64,000 nucleotides of DNA from the NCBI GenBank assembly GCA_003255065.1, contig QAOA01006013.1, positions 1,046,885 to 1,110,884 of the forward strand. Direction: 5' to 3'. Each line of letters opens with the position of its first letter. Within the stretch, counting starts at the first letter, position 1. Below the pieces are notes generated by a model that made no database searches, was not told where the DNA came from, and saw only the letters and a list, made by a program, of their open reading frames with translations. The position numbers and the translations under genes are program-made. This DNA comes from Cercis canadensis. Taxonomy: Eukaryota > Streptophyta > Magnoliopsida > Fabales > Fabaceae. This document shows positions 46,046 through 57,721 of the stretch, piece after piece.

Positions 46046-49000
46046 TTATTCTTCATCCCCTTCGTCGTCTTCTTCAGACGCCTCTTTTAACCACTGTGAC
46101 GAAGGAAACATGACAACAAGAGAGAATCATTAAAAATAAGTGTTGCCAAACACAAAATAACGAGGAAAATGCATTAAATATGAGCCAAGTGATCTCTGAG
46201 TTTATAAAAAGATATTTAAACTCACTTGAATAAATTTCTCGGCTTCCTTGACAAAAATTTTATCTGACTCATCTGCCTCTCTCTTCTCATCTTCCCAACT
46301 TAAAATAGCATCTTCTTGTATGATATCTTTATCATACATGTAGGACAAAATCTGTAAGAGAAAACAAGTCACGACACAGGTGAAAAAACTATCCAAATTT
46401 GTGGTTGAGATTAAGGAAAAGAAAATGTTGCTATAATAACAGAACAAAAAAGACACCAGAGAAAGTTTTGTTCAAAGCTTTTCCGCAGGGGTGCTGGTTT
46501 CACATTCACTTGAGGTTGAGGCGGACTATTCAGGAAATTAGTAACATAACGCACCCATTCATTATAAACAGAAAGTAAAATAATAAACTAGAACCATGCT
46601 TAGCAGGGGAAAAAAATCTGAGAAGATATAGAACAATTCAATTTCAATATATCACATGGAGTAGTATGCAAACAGTGGGGAAGGATAAGGTTAATATGCT
46701 TTGCTCAAAACGCAGCTAGACAAACAGGCATGTGAGAATATAAGAAATTCCAGTAACCTTTCCTTCAGTATTAAAATCCACTTCTTGACTTTAACCCCAA
46801 AAAAATAAGAAAATCATGACATTGTGAGCATCAGTGGAACTAGACAGCATGGCAGTTCACAACTTATACAAATGAAACATATAATTTTCTTCTGTCATTT
46901 TCATAAGAAAAATAAGCTTATATAAATTTGTAGTTGGTGACATTAAAATAAAATCTATTTAAATAAAACCTAAGGATGAAGATGCATAAATAAACCTAAT
47001 TCACAAAGGATAATCATACCTTTGTGAACAATGGAGCAAACTCCTTCGCAGATTCCAAACACATTTCTTCAAATTTTAGTATTACTTCAATCTGGAGTAA
47101 AAAAGAAAAAATGAGGAGAGGCATACCGTTGAACAATGGGCATCTCATTGGTAAACATCAAGTAAATAGCTGTACTGTATTTGGATCACCAAAAATTACC
47201 AACAGAAGCAGGAGACGATTTTATACCACAAAGAACATAATTCAAAGTATCTCATAATACCACCAATAAAACTAATGTATAACAATTCAAGATTCAGCAA
47301 AATTAACCAAATGCTAGAATGTCTGAAAGACAGATTTTTTTTCTCTCTCTCTCTAATAAGTATAATTTTCAAAGGGCATTGCAATGCAACTGTCAAATAG
47401 AATAATGACCAAGTTTAGGGAAGGCTAACAGAGAAACCAACAGTGGTTTCTATTGATATTGCATGAGAAATTCTTTTCTTCAACTTAGAAGAACTAAAGA
47501 GTTGGGATAGTCCATTTCAAGTTACATATTTAAATCAAGACCAAAAGGCCAAATGCACCATGTATGCTGACAAAGTCACTTAATTAGTATGAGGAGAAAG
47601 CAAGACTCGTGCTCCGAGTATTTATTTGCAAAACATGTACTTCAGCAGATATACTGCATAAAAAAACAGCATTGAAAGTTCAATTTTGGGAAAGGTAGTT
47701 TTTTTCCTGATGCCTTACAAATTGGCATAGGATAATGAAGGTATCACAGGCAAAAAGAGCAAATTCTCCAATCAGCTTCAGTAAAAAAAAAAATGATTGG
47801 TAATTTTCTAATAAAAAACCAAACAAGTGAACGTTCTAACACATGTCAGTCGGGTAAGATGTTAGAGGTAAAGAAGAAAGGATTAACAGATCTAAACCTG
47901 CTCATCCATGCCAGTTAGGTAGGATGTTAGAAGCTTTTTCCATTTTGTAAATACTCCCTCAACATTCTGATACAAATTATCTGCAAAAATTAATCCCAAA
48001 CAATAAATAGAACATTAAGCAACCTTAGAGAACACAAAAAATGATAACAATTGTAATATAATAAGAAAGTCAAACTCCAGTAAAAAAGTAAGATCTGAAT
48101 AGCAAGACGTTAATATGACTTTATCAAGTCTCCATGTACTCAGGTGTAATTCAAGACGACTAAAGAAACATATCAGCATATTCCTCCACAGTTACAATAA
48201 AAGATGACAACCCAAATCATAGCCATCCAAAGTTAACCTGACAATTCTGTGGATTTTGTTACATTGTATCTAGGACAAGACCAAGAAGCCAAGTCTTCTA
48301 AGTATGTTTGTAGTTCCTAAGTTAAATTTTAGATATCACTTTTATTTAAATAGGAAAGTACTGCCTATAAAGAAACAAATGGAAAAGATAAAAAAGAAAC
48401 AGATACCAAAAAAAAAAAAACTCACCAGCGGAACTATGGGGGGTGTCTAAAGCGTATTTCACAATGGAATAAAATATAGCTCCAGCACAATCTGCAGCTT
48501 CTTTATTATAGGACAACCTGCCATTTAAAGAATTAGAAAGGTCAGATTGCTATAAAGTATAAACTAATGCACATTAAATGCAAATATAAAGCATCATCAT
48601 GTATAAGCAATCCCAGCATGTATTGAGAACATTGATGGTAAAAAACTAATTAGAAATAAATTTTAGAAAGAAGTACAATAAGATATCACACCTTCTAGAC
48701 ATAATGGAGTGCCACTTGTCATACAGATTTACAAAATAAAAACGGTAGTTGGACTGTCTAGTAAATCCATGCTTCATCATCTATCTTCAAGGGTAAACCA
48801 ATCCTCCTAGACCTATTATTAACTGCTTTCCTTGACATTCATATATAACTCACGGATCAATATTCTATGTTACACCTAGATCTTTTCCAACCTTTTCAAA
48901 TTCCAATTCCTCCTCTATGAACAATTGCAGAAACAATTTAATAAATTCTTCAATTTAAGAGACCACATAAAAAAAATTAACAGGATGGACCAGAGCAAAA

Positions 49001-52000
49001 TAGCTGGCTGATAGAATACAAAATTCTTTAAGTGCAACATAGACAGATAGGAAGTGTACCAAAACAAAGCAGAGTAGAAGGGGGACACAAAAACTGAATG
49101 GAACTCAAGAATTTCTTGGCACTAGCATCTGATGAAACCACCCAAGTATGCAGAAAATTTCAAAAGACAAGTTTATCACATTCAAAATTATGACTAACAT
49201 CTGAATGACAAAGGTATGCCAAATATAAAAAAGAAATCAATTTGCTGCATGAAAATCAGATGAGGTGGAATACGTCTCCTACAGTCTATATTCAGCTAAT
49301 GAAGGATAAAAAACAACATACCTCAGAGAGTTGACTTCTAGGATTACATGGTCTTCTTGTATGTTTTCATGCACAGCCCTCAGAAAAGTTGCCTCAACCT
49401 GCAAATGATAATGGATTACTTTCTGATATCTATAAAGTGCATGTGTAATAAGTTTACAGGTTAACATCCTCACCTCCTTCTCAAAGTATAAAGAGTCTGC
49501 ATTATCATCATCATCATCGTCTGAATCATCTTTCAGCTCTTCAGGGTGTGGGAGAATACGATCATCATCAGTCTTTTCCAGATCATCTTCCTCTCCCATA
49601 AGTTTCATTGCCTCATAAGTTTTATTTTCAGGAATAGGCGCCACCGAATGCTTCCATTCTTCTTCATGTCCTTCACAATTTTCCCAAATATAACCAACCC
49701 CACCCATACCTAGCTGATCAATAAAAGAAACTGAAATAAGAAAAATCCCAAAATTGAATAGAATCTGAATTAATAAGATCTCCATGTAACAAAACTAAAA
49801 AATTCTTCACCTATTGCTTCTAAATACAGAATTCTCCAAGAGACAAAAAAATGTATAGTAAGTTGCTTGAGCAGGCCTAGACCCAAGTCTCCAGTTATAT
49901 TCCTCACACACTTTACCACAAATAATTGAAACAACAGAGCATATATAGTATACCTAGAAGCTTTTGAGTTCTAAGGAGAAAGGCATTTTTCATATGACAA
50001 CTTGAAATTAACTATAAGTTATCAGCTTCATCTACAAACTCATCAAGCAAGGAAAGCCAGGGATTATATCACAAATTATAATTATGGTATTGGGAGTAAT
50101 ATTGGTTAGTAGGTGGTAGTGGAGGCAATCAGGTCAGTCCAATTAGAAAGTGGCATAGTGATCATGGAACTGGACCCACAATCAGGGTAGTGCTGGCAAA
50201 GGCAACAGTTGCAGGGTCCAATGACAATGAAATTGTGATGGCTTTGGTTGACATACTTAGTAGGTGGCTCTAAAGGTTTAATAAGATTTTGCAATTCCAT
50301 GCATAACTGTTAAAAGGGAGATAGAAATAATTCACGGCTAATGGTTATCAAACAGTTCTTATAGTCTTAGATTTACATTCCAATATTTTTACCAAATAAT
50401 CTAGTAATACCATAAAAAAAAAACTGCATGCATCTAAACTTTATTTTCACCATTTTTCACAAATAAGTCAAGAAACACGTGACAGAACTAGGGAAACTGC
50501 TAAATTTAAAATTTTCAGGAACCAACCTCCGATGCAGATTGTGTCTCTAATACTTTGGATGCAATCTCTACATGTGAGTTATCCACTGTGCTTGTGATTG
50601 CTGCATACAAAAGAACTTGTGTTGATAAAAAATATCAATTGAAAGGTTTTACATCTGTAATTGCATCTGACCTATCAATACATGTGGAATTATCACATGA
50701 AATATTTTCAGGGGAGAAAATACTAGGTGGGCAAGTGATGATATGAGATAAATCAATGAACTTATTATTCTACACGAATATCTCAACCAGATCTAATGCT
50801 AAGCAGTTGCATTAGGACCTATCTCTAAACAATCTAGACAGCTAAAGGGAAGACCGGGAAGTAATAAGTTACATGAGAAGTTGGCAATACCACTGGTACT
50901 ATCGGCATATTCCAGCTCCTCATCACTATCTTCCTTAACTGGTTGCTGTAATAAAGATACTTTTGAGTATGGAGGAACAACAAACTCCTGTCCAATTACA
51001 ACCTGGAAAGCACAAAATGCCTAAATGCATCAGAAGCTATAAACAATAAATAATTCACAAAAGACAAATTCTCTTCAATTCCATCTTGCAATTTTAACTG
51101 AAATAAATCAGATGCAAGTTGACACGCTACCTAGAAAAGCAAAAGGACATGAAAATAAGTAAATCACAGGATTTATACATCCCATACATAAGCAATAATG
51201 TTACAGCAAATAGTGCGAACAAGAAACTAAGGGCTTCAGTTACTCTCTGTTTAATCTCACCACTGGGGAAATCCACTCTCTCTCTCTCTCTCCCTCCGAA
51301 CTTCGGTACATAGTATATAAGGGCCCTCGGGGACAAAACAAAGGGAAATCCCCTAGTTTAATCTCACCAAAGGGGAAATCCACTCTCTCTCTCTCCAAAC
51401 TTCAGTACATAATATATAAGGGGCCTCAGGGACAAAACAAAGGGAAAAATATCCAAAGCTCCCATACAAGAGCAAGAAAAAAACCGTGCAGAAAATCTGG
51501 AATAGAGCATTTAGCCCCATACAAAGGATGAATAGCAATTATGAAAAATGTGCTTCAATTCATCATTTGTATGATCTCCTTCACCAAAGTTTTTCCCATT
51601 TACCTCAAGCCAGATATTTCACAAGAAACCACAAGACAGCACCCTCCATAACAGTCCTCCCCTTCTCCTACTTCTTTCCACCTCCCCAACCTCAGAGCTG
51701 CAAGATTGCAGCAGGGATTACTCAATTCATAGAAGATCTAGGTGTATACCGTGCTTTTTCAATTGTTAACTCAAAGTTTTACAAAGAAAAAAAATCTGCA
51801 TTTGATTACACCTTATGGAACCTCCAGCTCCAGCATCAAGGAAAGCCTTAATTTGATATGATCAGGATTATTAAATTTCATGACAGCATAAATATTGTGG
51901 TGATGCATAATAGTTTTAAAACAAGTCCAAGCATATGAGAAACATGAAAAACAAAAGCCTACTACTCAAATGGTATTGATGCTACAAAGACACAAACCTT

Positions 52001-55000
52001 GAAAGACAAAACCACACCAGGTTCCACAACAGCTCCAGACTTCATAGTCACTCCATCACATACAATTACATGCCTAAGCTTACAGCCATCTTCAATGGTG
52101 ACATTGTCCCATATGTAGGATCCCTCTATATGAACATTTGACCCAATTGTACATCCTTCTCCGATCACAGAATTTGAAATTTTAGTGTTGTCCCCAATTT
52201 TAGTGCCAAATCCGATAACAGTAAATGGGCCAATAACAGCAGACCGTGATTGTGATATTTCTGAAAGGAGAAAAGAGAATTTACCAAAACACAACAGAAA
52301 AATAAGTAAATTAATAAATAAAGAAGGAAATCAGGTCAAACTTACCAAGTTATGACTGAAAATTCAAAAGCAACAACCATAATATGATAATTATTTGATT
52401 ATTAAAATATCCCAAAAGTTCAAGCCTTAGGAAATCAACAAAGTATAACAGGCTAACATACTATCTTGAACACTGATTAAAACTAGTACATATGAACATA
52501 TGCTATTATCATGTTATCACCCCATTACCAGCAGGTCCAGCACACACAACTGCAAAGTACATTTACACATCAATTTCATCCTTACCCGATGCACGATACA
52601 TCCCCTGTCGTTCAAGTTTAGTAGCTGAATTACCGAAAAACTTAACATCCGACACCAATGGATATGTCCATCTATGAATTATATCCTTGCTAACAGTGTC
52701 ATAGCTTCGGAAATTATCAATCCTTGCAGCATAGCTTGAGTAAATTTCATGAACAAATATTTTGTATCCCATTATCTGAAAGGAATACATTGTTAGAATG
52801 CCAAAATCAAGAGGATATAAGTTACTAAGAACATAATGACATTGCCAGGAATGAGGAAGGAACAAAGAATCTTTAATTGCATAAAATAGAGTTTTAACAA
52901 AGTAAGGTGAGCCAATTCTTTTTGATAAAACAGTAGAGTGATCAATTAAGCATCTGGAAGAGAAATCACATCATCAACAAGCAATCCCTTGACAAAATGG
53001 CGACGTAAGTGTTGATAGTCAAAATTGTCTGTAAATAGGCTAAGGACTTCCGGTGAGCAGATGTCAATGTAACAATCCTGCAGAAAAGACAGAATTGATA
53101 TCAGAAAATTTTTATAAGTTCAGGGCACAGGTATATGTCCAAACAAAAGAGTAATAAACAAATCAAGTAAACAACAATTATGGCCAAAAAAAAAAAAGAA
53201 GTCAACAACCACAATTATAAATAATATATTCACGTATTAGTTGAGAATCAACTGAATATAAACATAAATTTAAGACTTCATTTATGAGGAATCAATATAT
53301 CATTTCTTTACACAACCCAATAATGATTGAAAAATCATAGAAACTCACTAAGTGCAGTATTTCCTTCGATAGTCAAGTAATATTTTGTTACATAGACACA
53401 CATATTACCAATGAACTTTCTTTCTAAAAAGTTTTTTCTTTCACTATTTGTTACTGTTAAGCATCAGAAACCCAATTCCGTTCTGAGGAAGAAAATTTCT
53501 GAAGTCTAAGGGTTGAACCTGCTTGTCATGGTGCAGAGTTATGGAAGGATTATCAACGTGCACTGACTTGTCAAGATGTATAGTCCCTTTTGAACGGTCT
53601 GCCTTCTCTTCATAGTACAAAAGTTGCTTGGTGCTAGGATCAATTGCCAAAAAAAGTTCATCTGTACCAAGTCGAGATTGATGGATAACTGGATTAGGTT
53701 TGGATCGTTTAATAACCATAGTCATTACAGCATTATTATCTTTCTTCCTCCGCTCCTTATGCTCTTGAAGTGCCTGAGTAAGTGACATGTTGCTTACAGT
53801 ATCTCCACTGATAAGGACAAAATCTCCATGTATCTTCCAAACAACAAAAGATCCATAAGTATCACTATATTAAACTAGGTCCCGATGGATTACTCTGACC
53901 ATAAAAGAAACTAGGTTAACAATCACTACTTATAGCATGACACTTCGTCATTTTGTAAACAGCAGCTGGTATTTTTAATCATGCACTATATCACAAAAAT
54001 AATTAAGTATGAAGATCATCAAGATGAAGTATGCAGAAATCTTGATAACAAAGCTCTAGTACTTCAAAAACAGACAAGCAATGTGTGAAAAGATGATATG
54101 CTTTTGATGTCTACCCTCCAAATCATAAAAAACATCGCAACAATTTTATCTAGGTTGGTAGGTAGATGGTCTAACATTCTAGAAGGTGCCTCTTCTGTAA
54201 ACCAATTCTAACAATAACCTTTATGTCTAGTAATAGACAGCTCAAAACCTCATAACAAGTGGTTGGAGCACAGAGAAGTTATCCTGGATTTTGTTTTGTA
54301 TTGAACATTACTGCCTTCATGGAAACATATTCAGGGACATGTGCTTCTTCAGCTTCTCAAATATTCAGTGCAGTACTTGACTTAACTCAAACAATTATAT
54401 AATGCTGTTTGACAGTGTCTGTAGATATAGAAACCCATAAAAAATAAGTGAAAATAAGATTGATGTTGACCCTAAGACATAAAACCTCCCCATCCTTCTC
54501 AAAATCTCTTTCCTGTTAAGGTAATGGATTCTGGTGTCTTTGTTGTAACCACAATTCTGCCTCAGGCCAACATCACAATGCAAAGCAACACATGTTTTTA
54601 GTGTAAATCATTCATTTCTATAACAGATACCAGACTAGAAGACATACCACATTGCGCTCATAAATCAAGCGAAGAGCATCTCCAGCGCTGACAGAGTTAT
54701 GTGACTCTATCATGGTCACGGTAAAATTTGGTTGAGAGAGCCATTCAGATTTCTCCAAATAATCAATCACTTGCTTAGAATGAGCGCAACAAAAAATGAA
54801 AACCTCTTCAACACCCGCAGATTCGAGCCACGCCAAGGTGTAATTAATCATTGGAACATTCACTAGTGGTAATAGTACCTTGAATACCAGAAAAATAAAT
54901 TATTGAATAGAGCAAAGTATTTCTTCCTCGAGGCTGAAATATGGACACAAACAATTAAAATTTCCAGATTACACTTTCTTTTATATAAATTGTAAACTTG

Positions 55001-55401
55001 TAAGTAACCAAACATTATAGCGACATTTTTGCAGTTGATCACATTATGGACTGGGTAATCAACGAGGGAGAGAAGAAAGTACNTAAATAGAGCAAAGTAT
55101 TTCTTCCTCGAGGCTGAAATATGGACACAAACAATTAAAATTCCAGATTACACTTTCTTTTATATAAATTGTAAACTTGTAAGTAACCAAACATTATAGC
55201 GACATTTTTGCAGTTGATCACATTATGGACTGGGTAATCAACGAGGGAGAGAAGAAGGTACTTTACTTTGGGGCGTTCGAGCGTGATGGGTCTGAACTTG
55301 GTAGTAAAGCTGTCGGCCAAGAGGATGGCCTGCAAGGGGACACGGGCCAATTCCTCCGAGTCCTCTGAAACCCTAGCCGCATTTTTCTTTGGTGCACCCA
55401 T
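46046..55401 (-). CDS. Translation initiation factor eIF2B epsilon subunit, 721 aa
   Basis: Fifteen exons on the minus strand, 5' to 3': 55401-55267, 54878-54648, 53833-53519, 53077-52970, 52775-52586, 52260-51998, 51002-50891, 50600-50527, 49713-49474, 49398-49322, 48517-48426, 47980-47898, 47091-47020, 46351-46226, 46093-46046. They total 2166 bases, 722 codons, all phases matching. Residues about 20-260 are the nucleotidyltransferase-like fold ([40 protein letters not shown]). Residues about 325-410 are left-handed beta-helix hexapeptide repeats ([32 protein letters not shown]). An acidic linker follows. The W2 domain is C-terminal and ends [15 protein letters not shown]. Known role: catalytic subunit of the guanine nucleotide exchange factor for eIF2, cytosolic. 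A duplicated assembly scar lies in intron 1 and leaves the coding exons untouched. Confidence 0.96.
51250..51448. repeat. Two-unit tandem duplication in an eIF2B-epsilon intron
   Basis: Units start at 51250 and 51357. Both carry TTTAATCTCACCA, GGGGAAATCCACTCTCTC with a CT run, and GGACAAAACAAAGGGAAA. They are diverged at several positions, so this looks like a genuine old duplication, unlike the N-flanked duplications. Confidence 0.75.
54906..55261. repeat. About 177-bp direct duplication flanking a single N (likely assembly artefact)
   Basis: Positions 54906-55082 and 55086-55261 are the same apart from one T insertion and one A/G change, with N at 55083. The duplication is confined almost entirely to intron 1 of eIF2B-epsilon. 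Confidence 0.85.
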
Positions 55402-56382
55402 ATCCTCTTCGTGCTTCTCTCACCTTCGTCGTCAGAGGCTATAGTATACCACCTGATGTTGAATGAAGCAGTTGTGATGTAGCACAAGAAGGAGGAAAAG
55501 AACCTAACAACCACAATAACAAAATACTCGGAAGGGTTTTCTTGCTATCAATTCATCAAAAGCTGCAAAACAAGACAACTAATATGCTTTAGCAACTCCA
55601 ATAATCTAAATTCTACTAGAACAAGTAATGCAAATAGGAATAGCTAGCCAATCCTAATGCAAATAGGAATAAAATCCTAAGCTGTAGCAAGAAAAGGAAA
55701 TTTTCTACGTTAAAAATACAAAAAGAGAGAGAGAAGAAGAACAGCTCACCTGAATTCCTATATGGTGCTGCGTACTGGGTAGTGGAGTGTCTGATTCGAC
55801 GAGAAAGTAGGAAACTGAAGTACACCGTTTTTCCATGACCAAAAAAAAATTAAGTAGACGGTTTTTCTGAAGAGTGAAGACATAAGAGTTTTTTATTTTA
55901 ACTTTTTTCTCCGTAATTTATCTTTTGGGCTTGGACCTGCTTTATGTTAGAAAACTAGCAAAATGGGTCCTGATCCAACAGAAAATCCAAAAACCAGTAG
56001 ATTTGGGCCGAATTTCACTTGTAATGCAACCTGAGCTAATTTTCCTTTGGGACAAATTAGAATACTATAACTATATCTTGTTCGCTGTTTATTAACCAAA
56101 AAAAAACACAAACATTGTTCAATCGAAAAAAGGTAAAGCTCTAATAGCCAATAGGGACACAGATTTCGCTTATTGATGAGAAAAATGAAACATGAAATTC
56201 AAGATTACTAATCATATCATAGATTGAAAAAAATAAATTAAAACGACATGATAATCTTTTTACNCAATTTGACCAAAATAATACAAGTGGACAATGTATT
56301 TACCTATATTGTGCACATTTGAAAGTATTTACCTCAAATGGGCAGTTTTGATTTTTTTAATAATTTTCGAGTTTAAGTTAAT
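55402..56382. other. eIF2B-epsilon 5' region and intergenic DNA
   Basis: The first 400-450 bases are the minus-strand leader and promoter of eIF2B-epsilon. The rest is AT-rich with an N at 56264. The left end of the Mutator-like element may lie here, but I could not define a terminal inverted repeat. Confidence 0.45.
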
Positions 56383-57010
56383 CACGGTTTATCATGTCTA
56401 AAACCGTGAATCAACTGAACACGGTTCAGGAAATTTTCACCAAAGCGTGATCACTGTTCATCCATATTTCTCAAATATTCAAGTCACGGTTTTGTAGCTT
56501 TGTGGTCACGATGTTCCTCCTTAAGGTCAATGTTTTCATTCCTCTCTTAGTCACGGTTTGGCATGCAGTTGGAGGCATAATTTTTCTATTTTTGGGTCAC
56601 GGTTTGGAATGGTTTTTTGCTGCTAAGGTCATGGTTTGGGAAGTGCAAAGGTCACGGTTTTGGTGCTTGGCTGGTCACGGTTTTGGTGTTTGGTTGGTCA
56701 CGGTTTTGGAACTCTTTGGTCACGGTTTGGGAAGTCTTTGACTCACGGTTTTGGGGCAATTGACCAACGGTTTGTATCTCTTGAAGGTCACGATTTGGTT
56801 GCTTCACTGGTCAGGGTTTTACGGCTTTTTGTTTGACTCACAGTTTGGATGCATTGGAGGTCACGGTTTTGCATGCTTTTGTGGTTAGGGTTTTGCATGC
56901 TTTGACTCACGGTTTTGCAGCATTTTGTGGTAACGGTTTTGTGCATATGTAGTCACGATTTTGGTGCAATTGAAGTGACGGTTTTACAAGTATTTGAGTC
57001 ACGTTTTTTT
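56383..57010 (+). repeat. Array of CACGGTT-type motifs upstream of the transposase
   Basis: About a dozen exact CACGGTT motifs, most in the form GTCACGGTTTTG or GTCACGGTTTGG, occur in one orientation. About ten variants (CACGATT, CAGGGTT, TAACGGTT, GACGGTT and similar) are interspersed. Spacing is irregular, mostly 18-35 bases. The sequence between motifs is not conserved, so this is a motif array and not a simple tandem repeat. Confidence 0.85.
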
Positions 57011-57085
57011 TACCTATTTGAAGTCATTTTTTGAACAAAGACGTGATGTCAATAATAGGGAAAACCGTGACCCCTTGTCCTAAAA

Positions 57086-57190
57086 GCGTGGCTTATTTGG
57101 TTAAGGCGTGTTCATCGAAGACGTTTAAGCGTGTTCACTTTTTACAGTAAAGCGTGTTTTACCTGAATAGGATTTTTCGGAAAAGCGTGA
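57086..57190 (+). promoter_or_regulatory. AAGCGTG motif cluster before the transposase TATA box
   Basis: Five copies of AAGCGTG or AGGCGTG occur within about 105 bases, just before the TATA box, and another copy is near 56443. An inverted AAACCGTGA sits at about 57062. Confidence 0.6.
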
Positions 57191-57197
57191 AGGAGTC

Positions 57198-57205
57198 TAT
57201 AAATA
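57198..57205 (+). promoter_or_regulatory. TATA box of the transposase gene
   Basis: TATAAATA is followed by a leader to about 57320. A probable 5' UTR intron then runs to an AG at about 57716, just before the ATG at 57722. Confidence 0.6.
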
Positions 57206-57721
57206 CCAACTCCTGAATCATTTGTTATTGCAAAATTGGTGTGAAAGCTGAAAGTTGGTGCGAGAGATTGACGTGAAGCTCAGGAGTGTTGTGAAAATTT
57301 TGAAGAAATTTGAACTTCTGAAGGTATTTATATTTTATATTCTTAATTTTAGATATATTTTAACTGTAATATATATTTAAATGTTAGAGTATTAAATATT
57401 AGTAAATTTTTTTTAATAATAATTATTTATTGATTAAATTAAAATTAAAGTTTAGATAATTGTGTATGTTAATTGAGTTAAATTTTATAAGTATAAAGAT
57501 GTGCAATTATTTATAGAGTAATTGTGATATTATTACATATAGTTATTGATAGAATGCTAGTTAGTATAAAGATATGCAATTATTTATAGAGCAGATGTGA
57601 TATTATTTATAGAGTAGTTGTGATATTATTACGTATAATTATTGATAGAAATTTTGTTAGTATAAAAATGCAATAATATTTATAAACTAATTGTGACTGA
57701 AACAAATATTTTAGGAAGAAG

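Noticed and set aside
51486..51851. Open frame of 121 codons inside an eIF2B-epsilon intron (opposite strand)
   Set aside because: No recognisable domain, no clear promoter, and it lies wholly within an intron.
56502..56836. Short frames rich in Gly, His and Phe in the CACGGTT array
   Set aside because: They arise from the repeated motif (GHGFG-like reading of GTCACGGTTTTG) and vary between units, so protein coding is unlikely.
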